From assembly GCA_024227135.1 (NCBI GenBank), contig JAAELC010000145.1:1-57232 (forward strand): a DNA stretch of 57,232 nt, in the 5' to 3' direction. The notes under the pieces were generated by a model. That model saw only the letters and a list, made by a program, of their open reading frames with translations. It made no database searches and was not told the origin of the DNA. Of this stretch, positions 38,124-46,406 are shown one piece after another. The stretch comes from Gammaproteobacteria bacterium (GTDB lineage Bacteria > Pseudomonadota > Gammaproteobacteria > Chromatiales > Chromatiaceae). Within the stretch, counting starts at the first letter, position 1; every line of letters begins with the position of its first letter. A program made the translations under genes and the position numbers.

Positions 38124-38909
38124 ATGAGCGTCATCGTAAAAACCCCAGCTGAGATTGAGATGATGCGCCACGCTGGCCGTCTGGCCGCAGAAGTTCTCAA
38201 CATGATCGTCCCCTACGTGAAGCCGGGGGTAACCACCGATGAGCTGGATCAGATTTGCCACGACTACATCACCCAGGTTCAGAACGCGACCCCTGCTCCA
38301 TTAAATTACCGTGGATTCCCAAAATCGATCTGTACATCGGTAAATCACCAGGTCTGCCACGGTATTCCCGGCCCTAAAAAACTAAAAAACGGTGATATCG
38401 TGAATATCGATATCACCGTGATCAAAGAAGGTTTCCATGGCGATACCAGCCGTATGTTCATGGTCGGCGAACCCTCTATTCTGGCGCGCCGGTTGTCCCG
38501 GATTACCCTGGAGGCACTTTGGCTGGGCATCGAGCAGGTGAAACCGGGGGCCTATCTTGGGGATATCGGCCATAAGATCCAGCTCCATGTGGAATCCCGC
38601 AACTACTCGGTGGTGCGTGAGTACTGTGGTCACGGAATCGGCAGGGAGTTTCACGAGGACCCACAAGTTTTGCACTACGGAGCCCCTGGTACCGGTATTC
38701 AGCTGCAGCCGGGCATGTGCTTCACTATCGAACCCATGGTCAATGCGGGAAGACGACAAGTTAAACTGCTTTCGGATCATTGGACCGTGGTCACCAAAGA
38801 CCGCAGTCTTTCCGCCCAATGGGAGCACACCCTGCTGGTTACCGACTCGGGCTACGAAGTACTAACCCTGAGAACGAACGAGGAAAAAGTGCTGCCGATA
38901 CTCCATTGA
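38124..38909 (+). CDS. map: Methionine aminopeptidase, type I
   Basis: This enzyme removes the initiator methionine from nascent proteins. The 261-residue pita-bread metallopeptidase shows ICTSVNHQVCHGIPG, the first metal Asp in NGDIVNIDITVIKEGFHGD and the second in GDTSRMFMVG, GHGIGREFHEDPQVLHYG with metal His, CFTIEPMVN with metal Glu, and the final Glu in SAQWEHTLLVTDSG. It is divergent from rpsB and eight bases before glnD, a conserved gammaproteobacterial arrangement. Confidence 0.96.
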   Translation: MSVIVKTPAEIEMMRHAGRLAAEVLNMIVPYVKPGVTTDELDQICHDYITQVQNATPAPLNYRGFPKSICTSVNHQVCHGIPGPKKLKNGDIVNIDITVIKEGFHGDTSRMFMVGEPSILARRLSRITLEALWLGIEQVKPGAYLGDIGHKIQLHVESRNYSVVREYCGHGIGREFHEDPQVLHYGAPGTGIQLQPGMCFTIEPMVNAGRRQVKLLSDHWTVVTKDRSLSAQWEHTLLVTDSGYEVLTLRTNEEKVLPILH

Positions 38910-38917
38910 ACACCGTT

Positions 38918-41617
38918 ATGGAACTCCAACGACCGATTATCGATTACAACCACCTCGAGCAGGCATTGGCGGCGGGGCAGGATCCTCTGCCATTGTTCAG
39001 GGATACGGTGAAAAGGGTTAACCAAACCCTCGGTCATCTGTTCGAACAGGGCCACCCTGTCAAAGACCTGGTAACACTTCGAAGCTCGCTGATCGATACA
39101 CTGCTTGTTCATGCGTGGAAACTGACGGTGCCGCAAGATGAAGATGTGGCATTGATCGCTGTGGGAGGCTATGGTCGCGGGGAGCTGCACCCCGCATCCG
39201 ATATCGACCTGATGCTGCTGCTGGGATCCGGGATCCAGGATAAACTGATGAATTCCTCGGACCAGAGCGGACTCCTTGAAGCGCTTTCGGATCTACTGAC
39301 ATTCTTCTGGGATATCGGACTCGAAGTGGGTCACAGTGTCAGGACCCTCGACGAGTGTGTCTGTGAAGCGAAGCGGGATATCACTGTCGCCACCAATCTC
39401 ATGGAGTCCCGCCTGCTTGCCGGCCCCGAATCCCTGCACGAATCTCTGCGGTTCGTCATCGGCCCGAAAAACCTGTGGCCAAGCGACCAGTTCTTCAAAG
39501 CCAAGCGCGAGGAGCAAAAAGCCCGCTATCTGAAATATGACGACACGGTCAGCAACCTGGAACCCAACATCAAAGAATCACCGGGAGGATTGCGGGATAT
39601 ACAGACGGTAGTCTGGGTGGCGAAACGGCACTTCGACGCAGATACCATGCACGACCTGGTATCCCATGGTTTTCTCACAAAGCAGGAATTCGAGGACCTG
39701 GATGCCAGCCAGCAACTGCTCTGGAAAATTCGGTTTGCACTGCATCAGCTGACCGGCAGGCGGGAAGATCGGATACTTTTCGACTACCAGAAGACCCTGG
39801 CGGAACAATTTGGCTTCGAAGATGATGCCGAAGGACTCGGTATCGAAAAATTCATGCAGCAATACTACCAGACGGCCATTCGTATAAGCCGTATGAACGA
39901 AATGCTGCTGCAGCTCTTCGAAGAAGTCATCGTTCTGAAATACCACCTTGACCCTCCAAAACAGATCAACAGCCGCTTTCATTCCCGCAGCGGCTACCTG
40001 GAGGTCGTAAACTCCCGGGTGTTTGCCAACACGCCGCTGGCCATGCTCGAGCTGTTTCTGATCATGGAACAGCATCCGGAACTGCATGGTGTTCGAGCCA
40101 GCACGATTCGCCTTATTCGCAGCCACCGCCACCTCATCGATGACAATTTTCGCGCCAGCCTTCAGGCGCGCAGTCTTTTCATGGAGATTCTTCGTCAACC
40201 CCGGGGAATCACTCACGAACTGCGCAGGATGAATCGTTACGGCATCCTGTCAAGGTATATCCCCGCTTTCTATCACATCGTGGGACGCATGCAGTACGAC
40301 CTCTTCCACGTCTATACCGTTGATGAGCATACACTTTTCGTCATTTGTAATCTGCGCCGTTTCATGATTGACAAGCACCGCAACGAGTTTCCGCTGTGCA
40401 ACGATGTGATGGAACGGCTGCCTAAACCCGAGCTGATCTTCCTCGCCGCCCTGTTTCATGATATTGCGAAAGGCCGGGGCGGCAACCATTCCACCCTTGG
40501 CGCAGAGCATGCCCGCAAATTCTGCCAACACCACGAACTCGGTGATTATGACAGCAATCTGGTTGCCTGGCTGGTTGAGAATCATCTGTTGTTCTCCAAA
40601 ACGGCACAGCGAAAAGATATCAGTGACCCGGAAGTGATCAGGGACTTTTCAGAAGCCATGGGAAGCCTGACCAGGCTCGATTATCTCTATCTTCTGACCG
40701 TGGCCGATATTCGTGCCACCGATCCGAAAAAGTGGAATAACTGGAAAAATTTGCTGCTGAGGGAACTCTATCACGCCAGTAAACAGGCCCTGTTGCGAGG
40801 TCTGGAGAATCCCCAGCACAGGGACGAAATTGTGCAGAACAAACAGGCTGGAGCCAGGCATTTTCTGGTTTCCGAAGGGATCGAAGCCGATCAGGCGAAC
40901 AGACACTGGCTATCCCTGAGCCTGGACTATTTTCTTTATCACACCTGGGAAGAGATCGCCTGGCAGACCAAAATAGTCACCGGGGCCAATCCTGAAGACC
41001 TGCCTCTGGTCCTTGTCCGCAAATCCGCCACCCGAGGTGGCACCGAAATATTTCACTACGGAGAGGACCGGGACAACCTCTTTGCTTTCACCACCAGTCT
41101 GCTGGACCAGCTTGGTCTGAACATCGTCGGCGCCCGCCTCGAGACCGCAGATACGGGATACACCCTGAACAGCTACCTGGTACTGGAACAGGATGGCGGG
41201 ATGGTAGAAGACTCCAGCAGGAAAGACAGGATTCAAACAACACTTCATAAGGCCCTGCAGGATCCCCACGCCCTGGACCCTGGGGTGTCACGTCGTGTAC
41301 CCCGGCAATTGAAACACTTCTCCACACCCACAAGAATCGATTTCGGAACCGATGAAGCCAACCAGCGCACGATTATGAAACTGGTAGCGGATGATCGCCC
41401 TGGCCTTTTGTCCCAGGTCGGCTACGCCTTCAGAGACTGCGGTGTGCGCCTCATCAAAGCTAAAATTGCCACTATCGGGGCCGAGGCCCAGGATACCTTC
41501 TTCATCACAGATCTGAGCAATCTTCCCCTCTCCGAACCATCCCAATGGGATTGTCTGAAAGAAGGCATCTTCAAGCGACTGGACGATTCTGCCTCCCGGG
41601 ACTCCACCACCGGGTAA
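38918..41617 (+). CDS. glnD: Bifunctional uridylyltransferase/uridylyl-removing enzyme GlnD
   Basis: GlnD senses glutamine and uridylylates or deuridylylates PII proteins, controlling nitrogen assimilation. The 899-residue protein has an N-terminal nucleotidyltransferase domain with VGGYGRGELHPASDIDLMLL (about residues 78-97), an HD domain with LAALFHDIAKGRGGNHS (about 508-524), and two C-terminal ACT domains (about 715-790 and 815-890), the last with VADDRPGLLSQVGYAF. ATG 38918 follows the map stop by eight bases. In relatives dapC/dapD-type lysine genes follow; here they are missing. Confidence 0.95.
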   Translation: MELQRPIIDYNHLEQALAAGQDPLPLFRDTVKRVNQTLGHLFEQGHPVKDLVTLRSSLIDTLLVHAWKLTVPQDEDVALIAVGGYGRGELHPASDIDLMLLLGSGIQDKLMNSSDQSGLLEALSDLLTFFWDIGLEVGHSVRTLDECVCEAKRDITVATNLMESRLLAGPESLHESLRFVIGPKNLWPSDQFFKAKREEQKARYLKYDDTVSNLEPNIKESPGGLRDIQTVVWVAKRHFDADTMHDLVSHGFLTKQEFEDLDASQQLLWKIRFALHQLTGRREDRILFDYQKTLAEQFGFEDDAEGLGIEKFMQQYYQTAIRISRMNEMLLQLFEEVIVLKYHLDPPKQINSRFHSRSGYLEVVNSRVFANTPLAMLELFLIMEQHPELHGVRASTIRLIRSHRHLIDDNFRASLQARSLFMEILRQPRGITHELRRMNRYGILSRYIPAFYHIVGRMQYDLFHVYTVDEHTLFVICNLRRFMIDKHRNEFPLCNDVMERLPKPELIFLAALFHDIAKGRGGNHSTLGAEHARKFCQHHELGDYDSNLVAWLVENHLLFSKTAQRKDISDPEVIRDFSEAMGSLTRLDYLYLLTVADIRATDPKKWNNWKNLLLRELYHASKQALLRGLENPQHRDEIVQNKQAGARHFLVSEGIEADQANRHWLSLSLDYFLYHTWEEIAWQTKIVTGANPEDLPLVLVRKSATRGGTEIFHYGEDRDNLFAFTTSLLDQLGLNIVGARLETADTGYTLNSYLVLEQDGGMVEDSSRKDRIQTTLHKALQDPHALDPGVSRRVPRQLKHFSTPTRIDFGTDEANQRTIMKLVADDRPGLLSQVGYAFRDCGVRLIKAKIATIGAEAQDTFFITDLSNLPLSEPSQWDCLKEGIFKRLDDSASRDSTTG

Positions 41618-41632
41618 TTGTCTCAACCCGAT

Positions 41633-41646
41633 TTGATCCAGATCAA
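41633..41646 (+). promoter_or_regulatory. FNR/Anr-type operator
   Basis: TTGATCCAGATCAA is a perfect match to the FNR/Anr consensus TTGAT-N4-ATCAA. Its centre at 41639.5 would place a class II activated start near 41681 with a -10-like TAAATT at 41669-41674. The next gene starts at 41824. It lies 15 bases after the glnD stop, so oxygen-responsive control of the small exported protein is the natural reading. Confidence 0.65.
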
Positions 41647-41823
41647 ACGATATACATCAATTATTTAGTAAATTAGCGATAACTGTAATTTCAGTTATTG
41701 GTGGTTATCTTCAGGTGGAGGGAATCGGCAGTCACCCCAGCTGACAGGGGACATCGGTGAATCCGTTTCCATCAAAGCAGTGCTCTTACTTATCACCCTG
41801 GCTCGGATCGGGAGGAGAATGAA

Positions 41824-42192
41824 ATGCGCACCTGGCTCGTATTGATCGTGCTGACGCTGTTCACGATTTGCCAGGGTGTCCAAGCAGCCGACAAAGCAAG
41901 ACCCGAAACCCAGGCCAACACTGATATCGATCGATACCAAAGCTACCTGGAGGCCGTTCGCGCCCAACGGTTGAGTGCGATGGAAGCTCGGCGCAAAGCG
42001 GCACAAGAGGCGGCGGAAGAACACCGAAAACGGGTTGACCCCTGGGGAGAGGCGTATCGCCGCAATCTGGACGAACTGTCGCGATGGCATCAACTGACAA
42101 CCCAGGCCCAGAGGGAAGAGAGAAAAAAACAGCTGTACTTGAGAAACCCAGCCGTTTACTGGGACAATTCGTGGTATTATCGCGGGTACTGA
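41824..42192 (+). CDS. Small exported protein of unknown function
   Basis: A 122-residue protein with a clear Sec signal peptide (MRTWLVLIVLTLFTICQGVQA, cleavage after residue 21). The mature part is highly charged and helical (Arg, Glu, Gln and Ala rich, about residues 30-100), then an aromatic C terminus with NPAVYWDNSWYYRGY. GGAGGAGAATGAA directly before ATG 41824 is a strong ribosome site. I recognise no domain. A perfect FNR-type site 180 bases upstream suggests induction under low oxygen. It is followed by gene remnants and is probably transcribed alone. Confidence 0.72.
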   Translation: MRTWLVLIVLTLFTICQGVQAADKARPETQANTDIDRYQSYLEAVRAQRLSAMEARRKAAQEAAEEHRKRVDPWGEAYRRNLDELSRWHQLTTQAQREERKKQLYLRNPAVYWDNSWYYRGY

Positions 42193-42225
42193 TGAACACA
42201 ACCCTGCCCCGGACCCGTAAGTAAA

Positions 42226-42387
42226 GTGACCACCCTCTACGGCATTCCCAACTGCGATACAATTAAGAGAAGATCGCTACTCCGCTTTATTCAACCAGTA
42301 AGGGCCTCGGAAATTATGTATCGTCCCACAATGCGCAGGATTTCAGCGCCGTCACGAACTCCCCCTCCGGCAACCCAAGCTCGTTGA
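42226..42387 (+). pseudogene. ArsC/Spx-family reductase remnant (5' end only)
   Basis: GTG 42226 begins a frame reading VTTLYGIPNCDTIKR, which is the N terminus of the ArsC-family (YffB/Spx-like) reductase with its Cys in PNCDT. After codon 15 (42270) the similarity ends abruptly and the frame runs through unrelated sequence, antisense to the HupE remnant, to a TGA at 42385. Intact family members are about 115 residues. In many beta- and gammaproteobacteria this gene sits with dapC/dapD/dapE near glnD, so it looks like the scar of that block. Confidence 0.7.
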
Positions 42388-42661
42388 GTACCCCGGCGAA
42401 CCCCATACCGTGCAACAGACCAAAGAGAAAAACGAGCAGAATTCGCCAATTACGCAAGACACCGGAGACGATGTTTTCCACACCGACGTACACAATTGAT
42501 GCGACGATGAGGGGCTCCACCAGCGCTGGCGATAACTGGATGATGCCGTACATGGAAAGCCTCAGCGTAATGGTATGGGCAAACGTGAACGCCGTGACCT
42601 GCCAGAGCAGGGGCCGCGTTTTAAGGGTGGCAGTGTTCCCTATATCGGGGAACTGGCCCAT
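42314..42661 (-). pseudogene. HupE/UreJ-family membrane protein remnant
   Basis: The minus-strand frame encodes the second half of a HupE/UreJ-type metal permease: LLWQVTAFTFAHTITLRLSMYG, PLIVASIVYVGVENIVSG and LLVFLFGLLHGMGFAGVLNELGLPEGEFVTAL. The N-terminal helices are absent, and after FVTAL the sequence breaks into an unrelated nine-residue tail. Intact proteins are about 190-350 residues; here about 95 are recognisable. HupE-type proteins are linked to nickel or other metal uptake. It appears broken at both ends and is probably non-functional. Confidence 0.65.
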
Positions 42662-42690
42662 TCCTTTCGACTCTATGACTCACTGGATGA

Positions 42691-43263
42691 GCGGTCAATC
42701 GAGGCGAAACCGGGGATGACCCGGCAGCCCGTATAACCAACCGGGGGAGAAATGGCCTCGCGGTTGCGTATCGAAGCCACGGTTATTTCGTCGAACTAAA
42801 ACCAGACACTTTCAGAAGTTACCTCAAGGAAGAGGGACTGGACTACATACTGCCCGACCTGGATGTCCGGGGACTCTCAGATATAGATGCCAGGGAGTTC
42901 TTCGTCCGTTGCGCCAAGACCCTTATCCGCGACGAAAACGGCATGGCACCGGCGGTTTTTGATCATCGATTTGGATTACCACTGGAAATTGCACCCCTGA
43001 AAGATCCCTATGGCCCGGATAACGACCCCGAACTGCCCGTGGAGGTGCTGTTCCAAGGCCAACCTGTTGATGGAATCAAGGTTTTTGCAATCCGGCAGGG
43101 AATCTCCCGCCCCCCGTCTCCGGTCACCACCCGTGACGGGAAGGCAGTGGTGCTTCTCGACGGTCCGGGGAAATGGCTTATCAAGGCTGTTCACATGGTG
43201 GAATACCCCCGTGCCGGGGCGGAATGGGTCAGCTATTGGGCATCACTGACCCTGGAGCGCTAA
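42691..43263 (+). pseudogene. DUF4198-like periplasmic protein, 5'-truncated
   Basis: An open frame without a plausible start runs from the TGA at 42688-42690 to TAA 43261. It reads RITNRGRNGLAVAYRSHGYFVELKP-type sequence (about 42736-42810), then SYLKEEGLDYILPDLDVRG and an Ig-like C-terminal domain: DPELPVEVLFQGQPVDGIKVF, VTTRDGKAVVLLDGPGKWLIKAVHMV and ending SYWASLTLER. This resembles DUF4198 proteins, periplasmic and often beside metal uptake genes. The signal peptide and N-terminal third are missing. An internal ATG at 42943 would give only 106 residues, so I treat it as a remnant of the same locus as the HupE piece. Confidence 0.55.
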
Positions 43264-43448
43264 GCAGACCAGGCCTGCACCCGGACAGCGGATAACCCGA
43301 CTAACCCGCCAATAGACCACCACCCGGACTGGTACAATACACCGGCCCGGTGAAAACCCAGAATGTTCTGACCCGGGGATATCATTCCCTGTATAATATT
43401 GGCCGTTTTTCCCAATAGATCGAAGGACCCGTTCAGCCCAGGCGCATC

Positions 43449-44669
43449 ATGATAAAAATCAACGAAAACTTTCTGAAACTCCAAGCATCCTATCTCTTTT
43501 CGGACATCGCGAAGCGAGTAAATTCCCATCAACAGGCCCATCCGGACGAGACGCTGATCAAACTGGGAATTGGCGACGTGACCCGTGCCCTGCCGGCTGC
43601 CTGCATCGACGCCCTTCACAAGGCCATCGACGAGATGGCCACCGACAGCAGCTTTCATGGCTATGGCCCTGAGCAGGGCTACGACTTTCTCCGTGAAGCG
43701 ATAGCCACCGAGGATTTCCAGGCGCGAGGCTGTGCTATCGAGTCGGGAGAGATTTTCGTCAGCGATGGCGCTAAATGCGACTCCGGTAACTTTCAGGAGA
43801 TATTCTCAACCAATATCACTGTTGCTATTCCCGACCCGGTCTATCCTGTTTACGTGGATACCAACGTGATGGCTGGCCGCACCGGCGGCGCTGAGGACGG
43901 CCGTTACCAGGGTCTGGTCTACCTGGACGGAAACAAGGAGAACGGTTTTATACCCGAACCGCCAGAGCAATCGGTGGATTTGATCTACCTGTGCTTTCCC
44001 AATAACCCGACCGGGGCCATGGCCACCAAGGCACAACTGAAGCAATGGGTGGATTATGCCCTCGATAACAAAGCACTCATTCTCTATGATGCGGCTTACG
44101 AGGCTTTCGTTCAGGATCCTGACCTGCCCCGATCCATCTACGAAGTCGAGGGTGCGAGGAAAGTAGCCATCGAGTTTCGCAGTTTCTCCAAGACCGCCGG
44201 ATTTACCGGCACCCGTTGCGCTTACACCGTGGTACCCAAAGACTGTATGGCCTATACCGCTTCCGGTGAGGAAGTTTCGGTGCACGATCTGTGGAACCGC
44301 CGTCATACCACCAAGTTCAACAGCGTATCGTACCCGGTACAACGGGCCGCCGAAGCGACCTACAGCCCGGAAGGAAAAGCCCAGATAAGGGAATTGATCA
44401 CCTACTACCTCAACAACGCCAGGTACATCCGGGAACAGATGGAGCAACTGGGTTACGAGTGCATCGGCGGCAGAAATTCCCCTTACATCTGGATCGACGG
44501 CAAAAGCGATTCCTGGGAGTTCTTCGATCTGCTCCTGAACAAGGCTGCTGTGGTCTGTACTCCGGGGGCCGGCTTCGGAAAATGTGGTGAGGGATATATC
44601 CGGATCAGCGCCTTCAACAGCTTCGAAAAGGTCGAAGAGGCCATGTCGAGGATCAGTCGCAGCCTGTAG
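43449..44669 (+). CDS. dapL: LL-diaminopimelate aminotransferase
   Basis: DapL converts tetrahydrodipicolinate directly to LL-diaminopimelate with glutamate as amino donor, bypassing DapD, DapC and DapE. The 406-residue PLP enzyme has [88 protein letters not shown], the PLP lysine in [16 protein letters not shown] (about residue 263) and [19 protein letters not shown]. These are DapL signatures rather than DapC/ArgD ones. ATG 43449 has AGG seven bases upstream. DapL is uncommon in Gammaproteobacteria; it lies near a diaminopimelate decarboxylase and replaces the usual succinylase-branch genes beside glnD. Confidence 0.92.
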   Translation: MIKINENFLKLQASYLFSDIAKRVNSHQQAHPDETLIKLGIGDVTRALPAACIDALHKAIDEMATDSSFHGYGPEQGYDFLREAIATEDFQARGCAIESGEIFVSDGAKCDSGNFQEIFSTNITVAIPDPVYPVYVDTNVMAGRTGGAEDGRYQGLVYLDGNKENGFIPEPPEQSVDLIYLCFPNNPTGAMATKAQLKQWVDYALDNKALILYDAAYEAFVQDPDLPRSIYEVEGARKVAIEFRSFSKTAGFTGTRCAYTVVPKDCMAYTASGEEVSVHDLWNRRHTTKFNSVSYPVQRAAEATYSPEGKAQIRELITYYLNNARYIREQMEQLGYECIGGRNSPYIWIDGKSDSWEFFDLLLNKAAVVCTPGAGFGKCGEGYIRISAFNSFEKVEEAMSRISRSL

Positions 44670-45099
44670 ATCATCCCGCGGTTAGAGAATGCGGAACAGC
44701 TTAATGCCAACGATAGCAGGTACTGAAGCTGGAATGCCCTTGATTTCCCGTGCCACGAGATAGAAACCTGGAATCCAGAAAGTCTGATTACAGCACCTTC
44801 TGGATTCCCGGCTTCACCGGCATGACAACAGTTTTCCAGGCGTTCTGCTCAAGCAATTCCCCTGTTTTCCCTGGACTTGTATTCGGGTCACCCAGCCAGT
44901 ATCTGGTCATGTGACCAAAGGACGGGAACCGACCATTCGATGCTGTTTCCGGCACCGTATATCTGAGGCACAGGGGAAGACACATGACAGCCCCGATACA
45001 GATCCATGAATGACATGCAACACACCACCAATCTGAACTAGATGACTGTTCGAAAACTGAAATCAGGAACCCACCACCAGGCCTTTGCAGGTATTACTT
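44670..45099. other. dapL-lysA intergenic region with inverted repeat
   Basis: About 430 bases without a supported gene. It contains a perfect 11-bp inverted repeat, GGAATCCAGAA (44770-44780) and TTCTGGATTCC (44798-44808), followed by CCGGCTTCACCGGCATGAC, a layout typical of dispersed palindromic repeats in proteobacterial genomes. No promoter for the following decarboxylase was recognised. Confidence 0.45.
44770..44808. repeat. Perfect 11-bp inverted repeat, dispersed-repeat-like
   Basis: GGAATCCAGAA and its exact complement TTCTGGATTCC enclose a 17-base loop holding CAGCACC. The CAGCACCTTC core is also present in the skp-fabZ gap (27223-27232). A stem without a T-run argues against a simple terminator. 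Confidence 0.55.
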
Positions 45100-46362
45100 A
45101 TGCCCCAGTCCAATGACTTCGAAGCACGTCTCACCCCTCATCTCCAACCCATCGTGGAGCACTACGGTACCCCTTTCCATATCTATGACGAGACGGGAAT
45201 CAGGGCAACAGGAGAAGCATTGAAAAGCGCGTTCAGTGCATTCGACGGTTTCCGGGAATACTTCGCGGTCAAGGCCCTGCCCAATCCCCGTATACTGCAG
45301 ATTATGCAATCCATGGGATTTGGCTTCGACTGCAGTTCCATCGCGGAACTCCGGCTCAGTCGACAACTCGGTGCACAACCCGAAGACATCATGTTCACGT
45401 CCACCAACACCAGTGTCAACGAATTCCAGGTGGCCGCGGAGGCAGGAGGCTGTATTCTCAACCTGGATGATATCTCTCTCATCCCCAAAGTCCCCCGGAT
45501 GCCTGAACTGGTCTGCTTCCGATACAATCCCGGACCGAGACGAACCGGTAACCACATTATCGGCAATCCCGTGGAGTCCAAATACGGGGTTTCACACGAC
45601 CAGCTGCTGGAGGGATATCGTGGGGCCAGGGACAGAGGTGCATCACGATTCGGTCTGCACACCATGCTCGTTTCCAACGAAAGGGATCAGTCCTATATGG
45701 TGGAAACCGCGGAGATGCTGCTGGACCTGGTTGAATCGATCGCAAGTGAACTAGGGATTGCTTTCGAATTCATCAACATCGGCGGGGGGCTGGGGATACC
45801 CTACCAACCCGGTGAGAACACCCTGGACATTACTGCCATGGCAGACGGCATGGATGCCGTATTCCGAAGATTTCGGGATCGCAACGGATATGCTCCCAAA
45901 CTCTACATGGAAAGCGGTCGTTACATGACGGGTCCTCACGGAGTCCTGGTGACCAGCGCCATCAACCGAAAAGATATTTATCGTACCTACATCGGAGTGG
46001 ATTCGTGCATGTCCGCACTCATGCGTCCAGGTATGTACGGTGCTTATCATCATATCACCGTCAATGGCAAAGGGGATGAACAGGGCGAAAACGAAACCGT
46101 GGACGTGGTGGGATCCCTGTGCGAAAACAACGATAAGTTTGCGATTCAGCGATCCCTGCCTGCCATTGAGGACGGGGATATTCTGATCATTCACGATACC
46201 GGCGCCCACGGACATGCCATGGGCTTTACTTATAACGGCAAGCTCAGACCCAAGGAGCTGTTGTTGAAATCAGACGGTACGGTGGAACTGATAAGACGAG
46301 CCGAGTCCCTGGATGACTATTTTCGTACCCTGGAATTTGAGCCGGATCCGCTGCTCCTGTGA
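45100..46362 (+). CDS. lysA: Diaminopimelate decarboxylase-family enzyme
   Basis: A fold-III PLP decarboxylase of 420 residues, most likely converting meso-diaminopimelate to lysine. The PLP lysine is in REYFAVKALPNPRIL (about residue 60), followed by GFDCSSIAELRLSR, the phosphate-binding NIGGGLGIPYQP (about 228-239), ESGRYMTGPHGVLV and the substrate Cys region VVGSLCENNDKFA (about 329-341), then HDTGAHGHAMGFTYNGKLRP. I chose ATG 45100 with AGG eight bases upstream; a TTG five codons earlier is possible. Related enzymes act on carboxynorspermidine, ornithine or arginine, but the GSLCE motif and proximity to dapL favour LysA. Confidence 0.85.
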   Translation: MPQSNDFEARLTPHLQPIVEHYGTPFHIYDETGIRATGEALKSAFSAFDGFREYFAVKALPNPRILQIMQSMGFGFDCSSIAELRLSRQLGAQPEDIMFTSTNTSVNEFQVAAEAGGCILNLDDISLIPKVPRMPELVCFRYNPGPRRTGNHIIGNPVESKYGVSHDQLLEGYRGARDRGASRFGLHTMLVSNERDQSYMVETAEMLLDLVESIASELGIAFEFINIGGGLGIPYQPGENTLDITAMADGMDAVFRRFRDRNGYAPKLYMESGRYMTGPHGVLVTSAINRKDIYRTYIGVDSCMSALMRPGMYGAYHHITVNGKGDEQGENETVDVVGSLCENNDKFAIQRSLPAIEDGDILIIHDTGAHGHAMGFTYNGKLRPKELLLKSDGTVELIRRAESLDDYFRTLEFEPDPLLL

Positions 46363-46406
46363 TGAATCCGGATTACACCCTGTACCGCCCGCTCACTGAT
46401 GGGTGC

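Noticed and set aside
42943-43263. 106-residue intact gene starting at ATG 42943
   Set aside because: DUF4198-like similarity continues upstream of this ATG in the same frame to about 42736 and no signal peptide is present, so a truncated remnant is more likely.
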